Shown: positions 44,630 to 53,847 of the stretch, piece after piece
Layout of the letters: each line of letters begins with the position of its first letter
Position numbering within the stretch: the first letter of the stretch is position 1
Assembly: GCF_040529335.1 (NCBI RefSeq)
Contig: NZ_CP159534.1
Location: 1,426,001 to 1,490,000, forward strand
DNA: 64,000 nt
From: Streptomyces sp. HUAS MG91
Lineage (GTDB): Bacteria; Actinomycetota; Actinomycetes; Streptomycetales; Streptomycetaceae
Reading direction: 5' to 3'
The notes under the pieces: generated by a model
Databases searched by the model: none
What the model saw: only the letters and a program-made list of their open reading frames with translations
What the model was told of the DNA's origin: nothing
Position numbers and translations under genes: made by a program

Positions 44630-45763
44630 TCAGCGACGCTTGCCCGAGGGGCGGCCGCGGCCGCGGTTTCGGGCCGGCTGGTTGCGCGGACCCGCCCCGG
44701 CGGGGGCGGCGTCCTCCGGCTCGTCCTGCGCCTGCGGACCGTCGGCCTGGTGGCCGAGGACGGAGCCGGCCGGCTCCGCCTCCGCCTTGGCCGCGGCGGC
44801 GGCCCGCTTGGCGAGCACCCGCTTCTTGAGGGCCTTCATCTTCGGGTCGCGCTCCTTGAGGTCGGCGACCAGCGGAGTGGCGATGAAGATCGAGGAGTAC
44901 GCACCGGCGGCGAGGCCGACGAAGAGCGACAGAGAGATGTCGTTCAGCATGCCGGCACCGAGGAAGCCGCCGCCGATGAACAGCAGGCCCGCCACCGGCA
45001 GGAGCGCGACGACCGTGGTGTTGATCGAGCGGACCAGGGTGGAGTTGATCGAGCGGTTCGCGATGTCGCTGTAGGTCCAGCGGGTCTGCTTCTCGATGCC
45101 CTTCGTCTGCTCCTTGAGCGAGTCGAAGACGACGACCGTGTCGTAGAGCGAGTAACCGAGGATCGTGAGCAGACCGATCACCGTGCCCGGCGTGACCTCG
45201 AAGCCCACCAGGGCGTAGATCCCGACGGTGATGGTGATGTCGTGGATCAGTGCGACGAGGGCCGCGATGGCCATCCGCCATTCGAAGGCGATCGCCAGAT
45301 AGATCACGACGAGGACCATGAAGATGGCCAGGCCCTGCCAGGCCTTGTTGGCGATCGTCTCACCCCAGCTGGGGCCCACCAGGTCGGCGTTGATCTTGTC
45401 GGAGGGGATGCCCAGGTCCTTGGACAGGTCCTCCTTGATCTGGTCCGACTTGCCGGTGTCGATGCCCGCGATCTGGATGCGCAGACCGCCGGTGCCGAGC
45501 TTCTGCACGACCGCGTCGTGACCGCCGGCGGCCGCCTCGGCGTCCTTCTCCGCCTGTGCGGCGGAGACGGACGTCTTGGGCGTCGTGAAGACGGCGCCGC
45601 CCTCGAACTCGATGCCCATGTTGAGCCCGCGCACCGTCAGGCCGAGGATGGCCGTGATGGTGATCAGGATCGAGACGCCGTACCAGATCTTGCGCTTGCC
45701 GATGAAGTCGTAGCCGACCTCACCGCGATACAGCTTGGCGCCGAGATTGCCGAGCTTCGACAT
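44630..45763 (-). CDS. secF: Protein translocase accessory subunit SecF
   Basis: Works with SecD to pull preproteins across the membrane using the proton motive force. 377 residues, with the N-terminal signature FIGKRKIWYGVSI, six membrane segments, the SecF motif VGPSWGETIANKAW near 130, ALIHDITITVG and SLYDTVVVFD. The C-terminal ~70 residues are Ala/Lys/Arg-rich and disordered. It begins 1 nt after the secD stop. Confidence 0.96.
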   Translation of the reverse strand: MSKLGNLGAKLYRGEVGYDFIGKRKIWYGVSILITITAILGLTVRGLNMGIEFEGGAVFTTPKTSVSAAQAEKDAEAAAGGHDAVVQKLGTGGLRIQIAGIDTGKSDQIKEDLSKDLGIPSDKINADLVGPSWGETIANKAWQGLAIFMVLVVIYLAIAFEWRMAIAALVALIHDITITVGIYALVGFEVTPGTVIGLLTILGYSLYDTVVVFDSLKEQTKGIEKQTRWTYSDIANRSINSTLVRSINTTVVALLPVAGLLFIGGGFLGAGMLNDISLSLFVGLAAGAYSSIFIATPLVADLKERDPKMKALKKRVLAKRAAAAAKAEAEPAGSVLGHQADGPQAQDEPEDAAPAGAGPRNQPARNRGRGRPSGKRR

Positions 45764-45764
45764 C

Positions 45765-47537
45765 TCACGCCTCCTTCGGGTCGACGGGACCGGCGGTACG
45801 ACGGGTGCGGCGCAGCGGCGGCTGGACCCCGAGGCGCTTGGGGTCGAGGCCGGACCACTTGTGGCCGGTGAAGAACTTCCCGCGGGCCAGAATCGTCATC
45901 AGCGGCTTCGTGAAGAGGAAGACCACGACGACGTCGAGCAGGGTGGTCAGGCCGAGCGTGAACGCGAAGCCCTGCACCTTGCCGACGGTCACGATGTAGA
46001 GCACCGCGGCGGCGAGGAACGACACGAAGTCGGAGACCAGGATGGTGCGCCGGGCGCGCGGCCAGGCACGCTCGACGGCGGGCCGCACGGACCGGCCCTC
46101 CCGGATCTCGTCCCGGATGCGTTCGAAGAACACGATGAACGAGTCCGCGGTGATACCGATGGCGACGATCGCACCACACACCGCGGGCAGGTTCAGGGCG
46201 AAGCCGATGGCCGGGCCGAGGAGCGTCATCAGCGTGTACGTGAGGATGCCGGACACCAGCAGCGAGGCCAGGGCCACCATCGACAGACCCCGGTAGTAGA
46301 CCACCAGGTAGATGACGACCAGGAGGAGGCCGATCGCGCCCGCGATCAGACCGGCGTGCAGCTGCTCACCGCCGAGCGCGGCGGTCACCGAGGTGACGCT
46401 CTGCTCGTGGAAGGTGAGCGGCAGGGCGCCGTAGGACAGCACGTTGGCCAGGTCCTGGGCGGACTGCTGGTTGAAGCTGCCGGAGATCTCGGCGTTGGAG
46501 CTCAGCACCGAGCTGACGCTGGGCGCCGAGACCACGTCGCCGTCGAGCACGATGGCGAACTGGTTCATCGGCTGCTGCTGGTCCTTCAGCTTGGCCGTGG
46601 TCGCCGCGAACTTCTTCGACCCGGAGCCCGTGAACTCCATGTTGACGACCCACTGGCCGCTCTGCTGGTTGATGGCGGCCTGGGACTTCTTGACGTCCTT
46701 GCCGTTCACCTCGGACGGGCCGAGGATGTACTTCGCCCACTGGCCCGACGAGTCCTTGCCGCAGGCGGCGATGGTGTCGGTCGGCTTGGCGCCCTCGTTG
46801 ACCTTCGTCCGGGCCGCCGAGTCGGTGCAGTCCAGCTCGGTGAACTTCTTCTGCAGCGCGGCCGTGGCCGGGTCGGCGGAGGCGCTCGCGCTGGCCGACG
46901 GCGAGGCGGAGGCCTTGGCGTCGCCGCTCGCGGAGGAGCTGGGCGTCGCGTCGGCCTTCAGGGCGTCGGTGACGGCGCGGCCCTGCGAGGTGGCCGAGGA
47001 GGACGGCGTCGCGGAGGCCGACGAGCCGGTCGCCTTCTCGCCGGAGCCCGAGGTCGCCTTGTCCGTGGGCTTGCCGCTGGAGGAGGCGCTCGGCGACGGG
47101 CTCGCGGAGGAGTCCGCCGTCGGGGAGCCGGCGGCCATCGTCAGGACCGGACGGAAGTAGAGCTGAGCGGTCGTACCGACCTGCTCGCGCGCCTGCTTCT
47201 CGTTCGTACCCCGCGGGATGTTGACGATGATGTTGTCGGCGCCCTGCGTCTGGACCTCGGCCTCGGAGACACCCATGCCGTTGACACGGCGGTTGATGAT
47301 GTCCGCCGCCGTGTCCATGTTGGTCTTGTTGATGGCGCTCTTGGACTGGCCCGGCTCGGTCTTGGCCTGCAGGGTGATGCTGGTGCCGCCCGCGAGGTCG
47401 ATGCCGAGGCGGGGGGTGAACGTGCCGGAGATGAACATCCCGCCGACGAGCGCGACCATGACGATCACGATCAGGCTCAGAGCGCGGCCGGGCTTGCTCC
47501 CGGTACCTGCCCCTCGGCTCTTTTTAGGTGTGGCCAC
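45765..47537 (-). CDS. secD: Protein translocase accessory subunit SecD with Ser/Ala-rich insert
   Basis: 590 residues. The D1 motif LGIDLAGGTSITLQ is near 44-57. The P1 head begins DTAADIINRRVNGMGVSEAEVQ. Six C-terminal membrane helices carry IGITADSFIVFFERIRDE. Residues about 137-222 are a low-complexity Ser/Ala/Thr/Pro/Lys insert in the extracytoplasmic head, absent from short SecDs such as E. coli's. The start is GTG (ATPKKSRGAGTG) with GGAG 9 nt upstream, in preference to longer readings. Confidence 0.94.
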   Translation of the reverse strand: MATPKKSRGAGTGSKPGRALSLIVIVMVALVGGMFISGTFTPRLGIDLAGGTSITLQAKTEPGQSKSAINKTNMDTAADIINRRVNGMGVSEAEVQTQGADNIIVNIPRGTNEKQAREQVGTTAQLYFRPVLTMAAGSPTADSSASPSPSASSSGKPTDKATSGSGEKATGSSASATPSSSATSQGRAVTDALKADATPSSSASGDAKASASPSASASASADPATAALQKKFTELDCTDSAARTKVNEGAKPTDTIAACGKDSSGQWAKYILGPSEVNGKDVKKSQAAINQQSGQWVVNMEFTGSGSKKFAATTAKLKDQQQPMNQFAIVLDGDVVSAPSVSSVLSSNAEISGSFNQQSAQDLANVLSYGALPLTFHEQSVTSVTAALGGEQLHAGLIAGAIGLLLVVIYLVVYYRGLSMVALASLLVSGILTYTLMTLLGPAIGFALNLPAVCGAIVAIGITADSFIVFFERIRDEIREGRSVRPAVERAWPRARRTILVSDFVSFLAAAVLYIVTVGKVQGFAFTLGLTTLLDVVVVFLFTKPLMTILARGKFFTGHKWSGLDPKRLGVQPPLRRTRRTAGPVDPKEA

Positions 47538-47679
47538 CTTCTCGTACTCCCTCTCCATCCGTCCGGCATCGGGGATGCGTGCCTGGACGGCCATGAAATG
47601 GTCGAGAATCCGCGCGCGTCACGCACGAACCGGACCCGCGGGGGACGCAAGCGGTACGTCCCCCCGGCTCCGGTCGTGA

Positions 47680-48183
47680 CTACTTCGCGTCGGACTCGCC
47701 GTCGGTCTTCTTCGCCTCGGCAGCGGCCTCGGGGGCCGCGTCGGCCTTGGGGGCCTCGGCGGTCTCGTCGGCCGTGTCGGCCTCGTCCTTCTTGCCGAGG
47801 TCGATGCGCGAGTCGTCGGCGGCGGTCTCGTCGGTCTCGGTGAGGGACGACGCGTCGTCCGGCACGACGGCGTCATCGGACAGCTCGTCGTCGGCGGCCT
47901 CGGGGCCGTGGACGATGCGGTTGTACTCGTCGTCGGAGAGCACGGCGCCGATCGCGTTCTTCGCGAACATCAGGTGGACGCCGGGGCCCGCGTCGAGGAG
48001 GACCGTGTCCTCGTTGACCTCCTTGACCGTGGCGTACATGCCGCCGATGGTGCGGACGCCGGAACCGGGCTGCATTTCATTGCGCATATTCGCGGCCTGC
48101 TGCTGCTTCTTCTTGGCAGACCGGGTCATCAGGAACATGGCCCCGATGAGCACAATGAACGGGAGGAGGGTCACAGGACTCAC
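47680..48183 (-). CDS. yajC: Preprotein translocase subunit YajC
   Basis: A small SecDF partner. 167 residues: an N-terminal helix (TLLPFIVLIGAMFLMTRSAKKKQQ), the YajC core NEMQPGSGVRTIGGMYATV, then a long acidic tail of ~80 residues, richer in Asp/Glu/Ala than in E. coli YajC. The start is GTG after GGAAG; the ATG six codons earlier has no ribosome site. It is the first gene of the yajC-secD-secF unit. Confidence 0.92.
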   Translation of the reverse strand: MSPVTLLPFIVLIGAMFLMTRSAKKKQQQAANMRNEMQPGSGVRTIGGMYATVKEVNEDTVLLDAGPGVHLMFAKNAIGAVLSDDEYNRIVHGPEAADDELSDDAVVPDDASSLTETDETAADDSRIDLGKKDEADTADETAEAPKADAAPEAAAEAKKTDGESDAK

Positions 48184-48358
48184 GGGTGGGACTTCCTTCA
48201 TACGACCGCATCAGATGCGCGGCCTTGTCGGGGGTGTGGTGTCGGCCGTCGTCCGTTGAATCACAAGGACGACGTCGGCGGAGTCTAAGCGAGTCCGCCA
48301 TCTGGGAACAACGCTCAGCATGGCACCGGGGTTCCAGCACCGGCGAGGACGCGCGCCG

Positions 48359-49438
48359 TCACGCCCCGAACAGGTCCGCTTGTCCGCTTGCACCTGGTTT
48401 TCCTTGAGGCGCGGTGAGTCCGAGGTGGGCCCAGGCCGCGGGAGTGGCGACCCGGCCGCGCGGGGTGCGCGCGAGCAGGCCCTCCCGGACGAGGAAGGGC
48501 TCCGCGACCTCCTCCACCGTCTCTCGCTCCTCCCCCACCGCCACCGCGAGGGTCGACAGGCCCACGGGTCCGCCGCCGAACAGCTTGAGCAGGGCCTCCA
48601 GGACGGCGCGGTCCAGCCGGTCGAGGCCGCGGCCGTCCACCTCGTAGACCCCGAGGGCGGCGGCGGCGATGTCCCGGTTGATGTGGCCGTCGGCCTTGAC
48701 CTGGGCGTAGTCGCGGACGCGGCGCAGCAGGCGGTTGGCGATGCGCGGGGTGCCGCGGGAGCGCCCGGCGATCTCGGCGGCTCCCGCCGGGTCGATCTCC
48801 ACGTCGAGGAGTCCGGAGGAACGGTGGATCACCCGCTCCAGCTCGGCCGGCTCGTAGAACTCCATGTGCGCGGTGAAGCCGAAGCGGTCGCGCAGCGGCG
48901 GGGGCAGCAGGCCCGCGCGCGTGGTGGCGCCGACCAGCGTGAACGGCGGCAGTTCGAGCGGGATGGCGGTGGCGCCGGGGCCCTTGCCGACGATGACGTC
49001 GACGCGGAAGTCCTCCATCGCCATGTACAGCATCTCCTCGGCGGGCCGGGACATCCGGTGGATCTCGTCGAGGAAGAGGACCTCGCCCTCCTGGAGGGAG
49101 GAGAGGATCGCGGCCAGGTCGCCGGCGTGCTGGATGGCGGGGCCCGAGGTGATCCGGATCGGGGCGGCCATCTCCGCCGCGATGATCATGGAGAGGGTGG
49201 TCTTGCCGAGGCCGGGGGCGCCGGAGAGCAGGACGTGGTCGGCGGTGGCGCCGCGCGCGCGGGCGGCACGCAGCACCAGGTCGAGCTGTTCCCTGACCTT
49301 CTCCTGGCCGATGAACTCGTCCAGGTCCTTGGGGCGCAGGGCCGCCTCGACGGCCTGGTCCTCGCCGTCGGCGGACGCACCGACGAGCCGGTCGGCTGCC
49401 TGCGGGGCGGCTTCGTCGGTCGTCTCGTCCCAGTTCAT
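48359..49438 (-). CDS. ruvB: Holliday junction branch-migration helicase RuvB
   Basis: A hexameric AAA+ motor of the RuvABC resolvasome. The 359-residue protein has Walker [13 protein letters not shown] near 72, Walker [10 protein letters not shown] near 122, the RuvB signature [17 protein letters not shown] and a C-terminal winged-helix DNA-binding domain. It is separated from ruvA by 71 nt containing a 9-bp tandem repeat. Confidence 0.97.
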   Translation of the reverse strand: MNWDETTDEAAPQAADRLVGASADGEDQAVEAALRPKDLDEFIGQEKVREQLDLVLRAARARGATADHVLLSGAPGLGKTTLSMIIAAEMAAPIRITSGPAIQHAGDLAAILSSLQEGEVLFLDEIHRMSRPAEEMLYMAMEDFRVDVIVGKGPGATAIPLELPPFTLVGATTRAGLLPPPLRDRFGFTAHMEFYEPAELERVIHRSSGLLDVEIDPAGAAEIAGRSRGTPRIANRLLRRVRDYAQVKADGHINRDIAAAALGVYEVDGRGLDRLDRAVLEALLKLFGGGPVGLSTLAVAVGEERETVEEVAEPFLVREGLLARTPRGRVATPAAWAHLGLTAPQGKPGASGQADLFGA

Positions 49439-49453
49439 GTGGTGTGCCTCGCG

Positions 49454-49490
49454 TTACGGATCTACGGGATCTACGGGATCTACGGGGATC
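49454..49490. repeat. 9-bp tandem repeat in the ruvA-ruvB spacer
   Basis: Three consecutive TCTACGGGA-type units (49461-49469, 49470-49478 and a 10-bp variant from 49479), preceded by a partial unit TTACGGA. It lies between the ruvA stop and the ruvB start. It is not in a coding frame of either gene and is a likely slippage hotspot. Confidence 0.85.
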
Positions 49491-49509
49491 AGGGGCCCGG
49501 GGTGGGCTG

Positions 49510-50121
49510 CTAGCGGGTGCGGTTGAGCGTCTGGAGGGCCGCCTTCAGGAGCTGGCCGACCTGCGGGGTGCCCTCGGCGGCCTCGGCCTGCGGGGTGACG
49601 GCGGCGACGGCCTCGTCGGCCTCGCGGGTCGCGTACCCGAGGCCGATCAGGGCGGCGTGCAGCTGGTCGCGCCAGCCGCTGGTCACGGAGGTGCCGATCG
49701 CCGGGCCGCCGGTGCCGAGCGGCTCGCCGAGGCGGTCCTTGTACTCCAGGAGGAGCTTCTGGGCGCCCTTCTTGCCGATGCCGGGGACGGCGGTGAGGGC
49801 CTTCTCGTCGCCGGTGGAGACGGCGCGGCGCAGGGCGTCGGGGCTGTGCACGGCGAGCATGGCCTGCGCCAGGCGCGGGCCGACGCCGCTCGCGGTCTGG
49901 AGGAGTTCGAAGGTCTGCTTCTCGTCGTCGTCCGCGAAGCCGTACAGGGTGAGCGAGTCCTCGCGCACGACGAGGGAGGTGGCGAGCTTGGTCTGCTGGC
50001 CGATCCGGAGCGTCGACAGCGTGTTCGGCGTGCACTGGAGGGCCATTCCGATGCCTCCGACCTCCACGACCGCGGCGTCCGGGGCGAGTGCGGCGACGGG
50101 GCCGCTGACGAAGGCGATCAT
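49510..50121 (-). CDS. ruvA: Holliday junction DNA-binding protein RuvA
   Basis: Tetrameric junction binder that loads RuvB. 203 residues: N-terminal OB-like domain ([22 protein letters not shown], of which [10 protein letters not shown] is diagnostic), two helix-hairpin-helix motifs ([14 protein letters not shown] and [14 protein letters not shown]) and a C-terminal RuvB-binding domain. The ATG overlaps the ruvC stop (ATGA). Confidence 0.97.
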   Translation of the reverse strand: MIAFVSGPVAALAPDAAVVEVGGIGMALQCTPNTLSTLRIGQQTKLATSLVVREDSLTLYGFADDDEKQTFELLQTASGVGPRLAQAMLAVHSPDALRRAVSTGDEKALTAVPGIGKKGAQKLLLEYKDRLGEPLGTGGPAIGTSVTSGWRDQLHAALIGLGYATREADEAVAAVTPQAEAAEGTPQVGQLLKAALQTLNRTR

Positions 50122-50648
50122 GCGGTTCGGCCTTTCGATGCGTGCAGCGCTACGGCTTGCTGCAGTCGGTTCTGCGCGGGGGCGCGCCAGATGTGGCAGA
50201 TGGCGAGGGCCAGGGCGTCGGCGGCGTCGGCCGGCTTGGGCGGCGCGTCGAGCCGGAGCAGCCGGGTCACCATGGCGCCCACCTGTGCCTTGTCGGCGCG
50301 GCCGCTGCCGGTGACGGCGGCCTTGACCTCGCTGGGCGTGTGCAGGGCGACGGGGATGCCGCGGCGCGAGGCGCACAGCATGGCGACGGCGCTCGCCTGG
50401 GCGGTGCCCATCACCGTACGGACGTTGTGCTGGCTGAACACCCGCTCCACGGCGAGGACTTCGGGCTCGTGCTCGTCGAGCCACCGCTCGATGCCCTGCT
50501 CGATGCCGACGAGGCGGTGGCCCAGATCGGCGTCCGGCGGGGTCCGCACCACGCCGACGCCGCGCATGGTCAGCGGCCGGCCCGCGACCCCCTCGACCAC
50601 GCCGACACCGCACCGGGTCAGCCCCGGGTCCACGCCCAGTACGCGCAA
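50118..50648 (-). CDS. ruvC: Crossover junction endonuclease RuvC
   Basis: Resolves Holliday junctions. The 176-residue RNase H-fold protein has its acidic catalytic residues visible: Asp7 (VLGVDPGL), Glu in AVERVF near 68, and the C-terminal pair in [10 protein letters not shown] near 142-145. The start is TTG, needed to include the first catalytic strand. It is translationally coupled to ruvA. Confidence 0.95.
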   Translation of the reverse strand: MRVLGVDPGLTRCGVGVVEGVAGRPLTMRGVGVVRTPPDADLGHRLVGIEQGIERWLDEHEPEVLAVERVFSQHNVRTVMGTAQASAVAMLCASRRGIPVALHTPSEVKAAVTGSGRADKAQVGAMVTRLLRLDAPPKPADAADALALAICHIWRAPAQNRLQQAVALHASKGRTA

Positions 50649-50704
50649 CGCCCTGCCCCCATTTCGATCGCCTGTTTGTGCAGGCTATCGGGTGACACTG
50701 ACAA

Positions 50705-50744
50705 AGCGGCGGGCCGACGGGGTGTGTCCCGTCGGCCCGCCGCT
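50705..50744 (-). terminator. Terminator between yebC and ruvC
   Basis: A perfect 17-bp inverted repeat (AGCGGCGGGCCGACGGG and its complement) with loop GTGTGT, 9 nt downstream of the yebC stop. Confidence 0.85.
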
Positions 50745-50753
50745 GATGTCACG

Positions 50754-51506
50754 TCAGGCGTCGACCTTCTCCATGACCTCGTCGGAGACGTCGAAGTTGG
50801 CGAAGACGTTCTGCACGTCGTCGCTGTCCTCCAGCGCGTCGATCAGCTTGAAGATCTTGCGCGCGCCGTCCTCGTCGAGCTCGACCTGCATGGTCGGGAC
50901 GAAGTTGGCGTCGGCCGAGTCGTAGTCGATGCCGGCGTCCACCAGCGCGGTGCGGACCGCGACCAGGTCGGTGGCCTCGGAGAGGACCTCGAAGGACTCG
51001 CCCAGGTCGTTGACCTCCTCGGCGCCCGCGTCGAGCACGGCGCCCAGGACGTCGTCCTCGGTCAGCTCGCCCTTGGGGACGACCACGACGCCCTTGCGGT
51101 TGAACAGGTACGACACGGAACCCGGGTCGGCCATGTTCCCGCCGTTGCGGGTCATCGCGACGCGCACGTCGGAGGCGGCGCGGTTGCGGTTGTCGGTGAG
51201 GCACTCGATGAGCACCGCGACACCGTTCGGGCCGTAGCCCTCGTACATGATCGTCTCGTAGTCGGCGCCGCCGGCCTCGAGGCCGCCGCCGCGCTTGACC
51301 GCGGAGTCGATGTTCTTGTTCGGGACCGACTGCTTCTTCGCCTTCTGGATGGCGTCGTACAGCGTCGGGTTGCCCTCGATGTCCGTGCCGCCCATGCGCG
51401 CCGCGACTTCGATGTTCTTGATCAGCTTCGCGAAGAGCTTGCCGCGCTTGGCGTCGATCACGGCCTTCTTGTGCTTCGTCGTAGCCCATTTAGAGTGGCC
51501 GGACAT
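50754..51506 (-). CDS. YebC/PmpR-family (TACO1-like) regulatory/translation factor
   Basis: A 250-residue protein of the conserved YebC family: [20 protein letters not shown] start, [18 protein letters not shown], and [20 protein letters not shown]. YebC proteins were described as transcriptional regulators and more recently as factors easing translation of proline-rich stretches. It lies in the conserved pdxST-yebC-ruvCAB order. Confidence 0.95.
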   Translation of the reverse strand: MSGHSKWATTKHKKAVIDAKRGKLFAKLIKNIEVAARMGGTDIEGNPTLYDAIQKAKKQSVPNKNIDSAVKRGGGLEAGGADYETIMYEGYGPNGVAVLIECLTDNRNRAASDVRVAMTRNGGNMADPGSVSYLFNRKGVVVVPKGELTEDDVLGAVLDAGAEEVNDLGESFEVLSEATDLVAVRTALVDAGIDYDSADANFVPTMQVELDEDGARKIFKLIDALEDSDDVQNVFANFDVSDEVMEKVDA

Positions 51507-51580
51507 CTGCCTGTCTCCTTCGCGTAACCAACCTCATGAACGAACTCCCCGGGCAGCAGCGCGGGGGGACCCCGCAGATC

Positions 51581-52186
51581 CTACAAGGATCCCGCCTCGA
51601 GCTTCTCACGCACCATGTCCACGAACAGGCCGTGGAGCCGGTGGTCGCCCGTGAGCTCCGGGTGGAAGGACGTCGCGAGGGCACTGCCCTGGCGGACGGC
51701 GACGATGTGGCCGTCGTGCTCGGCGAGGACCTGCACCGCCGCGCCCACGGACTCGACCCAGGGGGCGCGAATGAAGACGCCCTCCACGGGAGCGCCCTCG
51801 ACGCCGCTGACCTCGACCGCCGCCTCGAAGGACTCGTTCTGCCGCCCGAAGGCGTTGCGGCGCACGATCATGTCGATGCCGCCGACGGTCTCCTGGCCCG
51901 AGCGCGGGTCGAGGATCTTGTCGGCGAGCAGGATCATGCCGGCGCACGTGCCGTAGACCGGCATTCCTTCGCGCACGCGCGCGCGGAGCGGGTCCATGAG
52001 GCCGAAGAGATGGGCCAGCTTGGAGATGGTGGTCGACTCGCCGCCGGGGATGACGAGGCCGTCGACCTCGGCCAGTTCTTCGGGGCGCCGCACCGGCCTG
52101 GCCACGGCGTCCGCCGTGGCCAGGGCGATGAGGTGCTCCCGTACGTCGCCCTGGAGTGCCAGGACGCCGATGACGGGGGTGCTCAT
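51581..52186 (-). CDS. pdxT: Pyridoxal 5'-phosphate synthase glutaminase subunit
   Basis: Supplies ammonia to PdxS for PLP synthesis. The 201-residue class I-type glutaminase has an [12 protein letters not shown] segment (about 46-57), nucleophile Cys in [12 protein letters not shown] near 80, and the His-Glu pair in SFHPELTGD near 170. It is 6 nt downstream of pdxS, in the same transcript. Confidence 0.97.
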   Translation of the reverse strand: MSTPVIGVLALQGDVREHLIALATADAVARPVRRPEELAEVDGLVIPGGESTTISKLAHLFGLMDPLRARVREGMPVYGTCAGMILLADKILDPRSGQETVGGIDMIVRRNAFGRQNESFEAAVEVSGVEGAPVEGVFIRAPWVESVGAAVQVLAEHDGHIVAVRQGSALATSFHPELTGDHRLHGLFVDMVREKLEAGSL

Positions 52187-52192
52187 GAGTGC

Positions 52193-53104
52193 CTACCAGC
52201 CCCGGTTCGCGTAGCGCTCGGCCTCGGGGAGGGTGTCGCAGTTGATGCCGACCATGGCCTCGCCCAGGTTGCGGGAGGCGTCCGCGACGATCTTCGGGTC
52301 GTCGTAGAAGGTGGTGGCCTTCACGATGGCGGCGGCGCGCTTGGCGGGGTCGCCCGACTTGAAGATGCCGGAGCCGACGAAGACGCCCTCGGCGCCGAGC
52401 TGGCGCATCAGGGCGGCGTCGGCCGGGGTCGCGACACCGCCGGCGGAGAAGAGGACCACCGGCAGCTTGCCCAGCTCGGAGACCTCCTTGACCAGCTCGT
52501 AGGGGGCGCGCAGGTCCTTGGCGGCGGCGTACAGCTCGTTGTTGTCGAAGCCGCGCAGGCGGGCGATCTCGTTCTTGATCTGGCGCAGGTGGCGGACGGC
52601 CTCGACGACGTTGCCAGTGCCGGCCTCGCCCTTGGAGCGGATCATGGCCGCGCCCTCGGCGATGCGGCGCAGCGCCTCGCCCAGGTTGGTGGCGCCGCAG
52701 ACGAACGGGGTCGTGAAGGCGAACTTGTCGCTGTGGTTGACCTCGTCGGCCGGGGTGAGGACCTCGGACTCGTCGATGTAGTCGACGCCGAGCGACTGCA
52801 GGACCTGGGCCTCGACGAAGTGGCCGATGCGGGACTTGGCCATGACCGGGATCGAGACGGCGTCGATGATGCCCTCGATCATGTCCGGGTCGGACATCCG
52901 GGCCACGCCGCCGTCCTTGCGGATGTCGGCCGGGACCCGCTCCAGGGCCATGACGGCGACGGCGCCCGCGTCCTCGGCGATCTTCGCCTGCTCGGGCGTG
53001 ACGACGTCCATGATGACGCCGCCCTTGAGCTGTTCGGCCATGCCGCGCTTGACGCGGGCGGTACCGGTGGCGTTGGGCTCGTGGGACTGGGTGCTGACGG
53101 ACAC
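52193..53104 (-). CDS. pdxS: Pyridoxal 5'-phosphate synthase lyase subunit
   Basis: Makes PLP from ribose 5-phosphate, glyceraldehyde 3-phosphate and ammonia. The 303-residue TIM barrel has catalytic lysines in [22 protein letters not shown] and [13 protein letters not shown] segments, [11 protein letters not shown] and [15 protein letters not shown]. The start is GTG with GAGG 6 nt upstream; another GTG four codons earlier has no ribosome site. A GGGCCAAT octamer 80 nt upstream matches the half-sites at the MocR gene in this window. Confidence 0.96.
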   Translation of the reverse strand: MSVSTQSHEPNATGTARVKRGMAEQLKGGVIMDVVTPEQAKIAEDAGAVAVMALERVPADIRKDGGVARMSDPDMIEGIIDAVSIPVMAKSRIGHFVEAQVLQSLGVDYIDESEVLTPADEVNHSDKFAFTTPFVCGATNLGEALRRIAEGAAMIRSKGEAGTGNVVEAVRHLRQIKNEIARLRGFDNNELYAAAKDLRAPYELVKEVSELGKLPVVLFSAGGVATPADAALMRQLGAEGVFVGSGIFKSGDPAKRAAAIVKATTFYDDPKIVADASRNLGEAMVGINCDTLPEAERYANRGW

Positions 53105-53183
53105 GGGTGACCTCACTCGGTGAACTCTGTGAAGAGGGCTTGTTGCTGCACCGAGGAAACCCCTGCGGACCAGGCCACTACAA

Positions 53184-53191
53184 GGGCCAAT
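53184..53191 (-). promoter_or_regulatory. Candidate MocR/PdxR half-site upstream of pdxS
   Basis: GGGCCAAT (ATTGGCCC on the pdxS strand), 80-87 nt before the pdxS start, with a degenerate AGGCCA 6 nt from it. It is identical to the three half-sites at the yczE-mocR divergent promoter at 61.7 kb. Confidence 0.45.
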
Positions 53192-53248
53192 GAGAAGCCG
53201 GTGGCTCCTTCTGCCTGCGATCGACAGGGCGGCCCAGTGGCGGGCGGG

Positions 53249-53794
53249 TCAGGCCGTGGCGCGGTCGGCGAGCGCGACCGGAGGCTCGTCGTCCATCTCG
53301 AACGCCATCGGGAACGGCGCGTGGCCGGCGAGCCGGAACCAGCGGACCTTGCGGTGGCGGCGCAGGGCGCGGGCCGCGCGGACGGCGTCGTTGTGGAAGC
53401 GGCGGGCCATGGGGACCCGGCGCACGGCCTGGGCCAGCTCCTCCGCGGCCTCCTCGCCGCCGGGTGCCTCGCGCACCGCCTCGACCTGGTCGGGCTCGTT
53501 GAACACCGCTCTGAGCGCCTGGCTGAGCTCGCTCTCGGCGACCTCGCGCTGCTCCTCCTCGGCCTGCCGGGCCGCGTGCGCCGCCTCATACAGGACGATG
53601 GAGGCGGCCGGGTCGAGCACGCCGGAGGTGGCCAGTTCCTGGGCGACGGAGGCGCGGCGCAGGAGCTGGGCGTCGAGGGCGGCGCGGGCCGCGTCGATTC
53701 GGGCGTGCAGGCGGTCCAGGCGGCCCGCGGTCCAGCTCAGGTAGAGCCCGATCGCGAAGAGGGCTACGGCGATCCAGATGAGGGTGGCGGTCAC
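53249..53794 (-). CDS. LemA-like small membrane protein, function unknown
   Basis: 181 residues. An N-terminal membrane helix (TATLIWIAVALFAIGLYLSW) is followed by a helical region LDRLHARIDAARAALDAQLLRR reminiscent of the LemA start (helix plus paired 'A..ALD..L..R' pattern). A charged helical body and PFPMAFEMDDEPPVA come at the end. The GTG start is chosen; a TTG three codons earlier is possible. It lies between pdxS and the PI-mannoside genes. The LemA link is weak inference. Confidence 0.75.
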   Translation of the reverse strand: MTATLIWIAVALFAIGLYLSWTAGRLDRLHARIDAARAALDAQLLRRASVAQELATSGVLDPAASIVLYEAAHAARQAEEEQREVAESELSQALRAVFNEPDQVEAVREAPGGEEAAEELAQAVRRVPMARRFHNDAVRAARALRRHRKVRWFRLAGHAPFPMAFEMDDEPPVALADRATA

Positions 53795-53847
53795 GGGCGG
53801 CAAGGCTACCGTCGGTGCGGCCCGTCACCGCGCGGGCGGGCCGGGAG

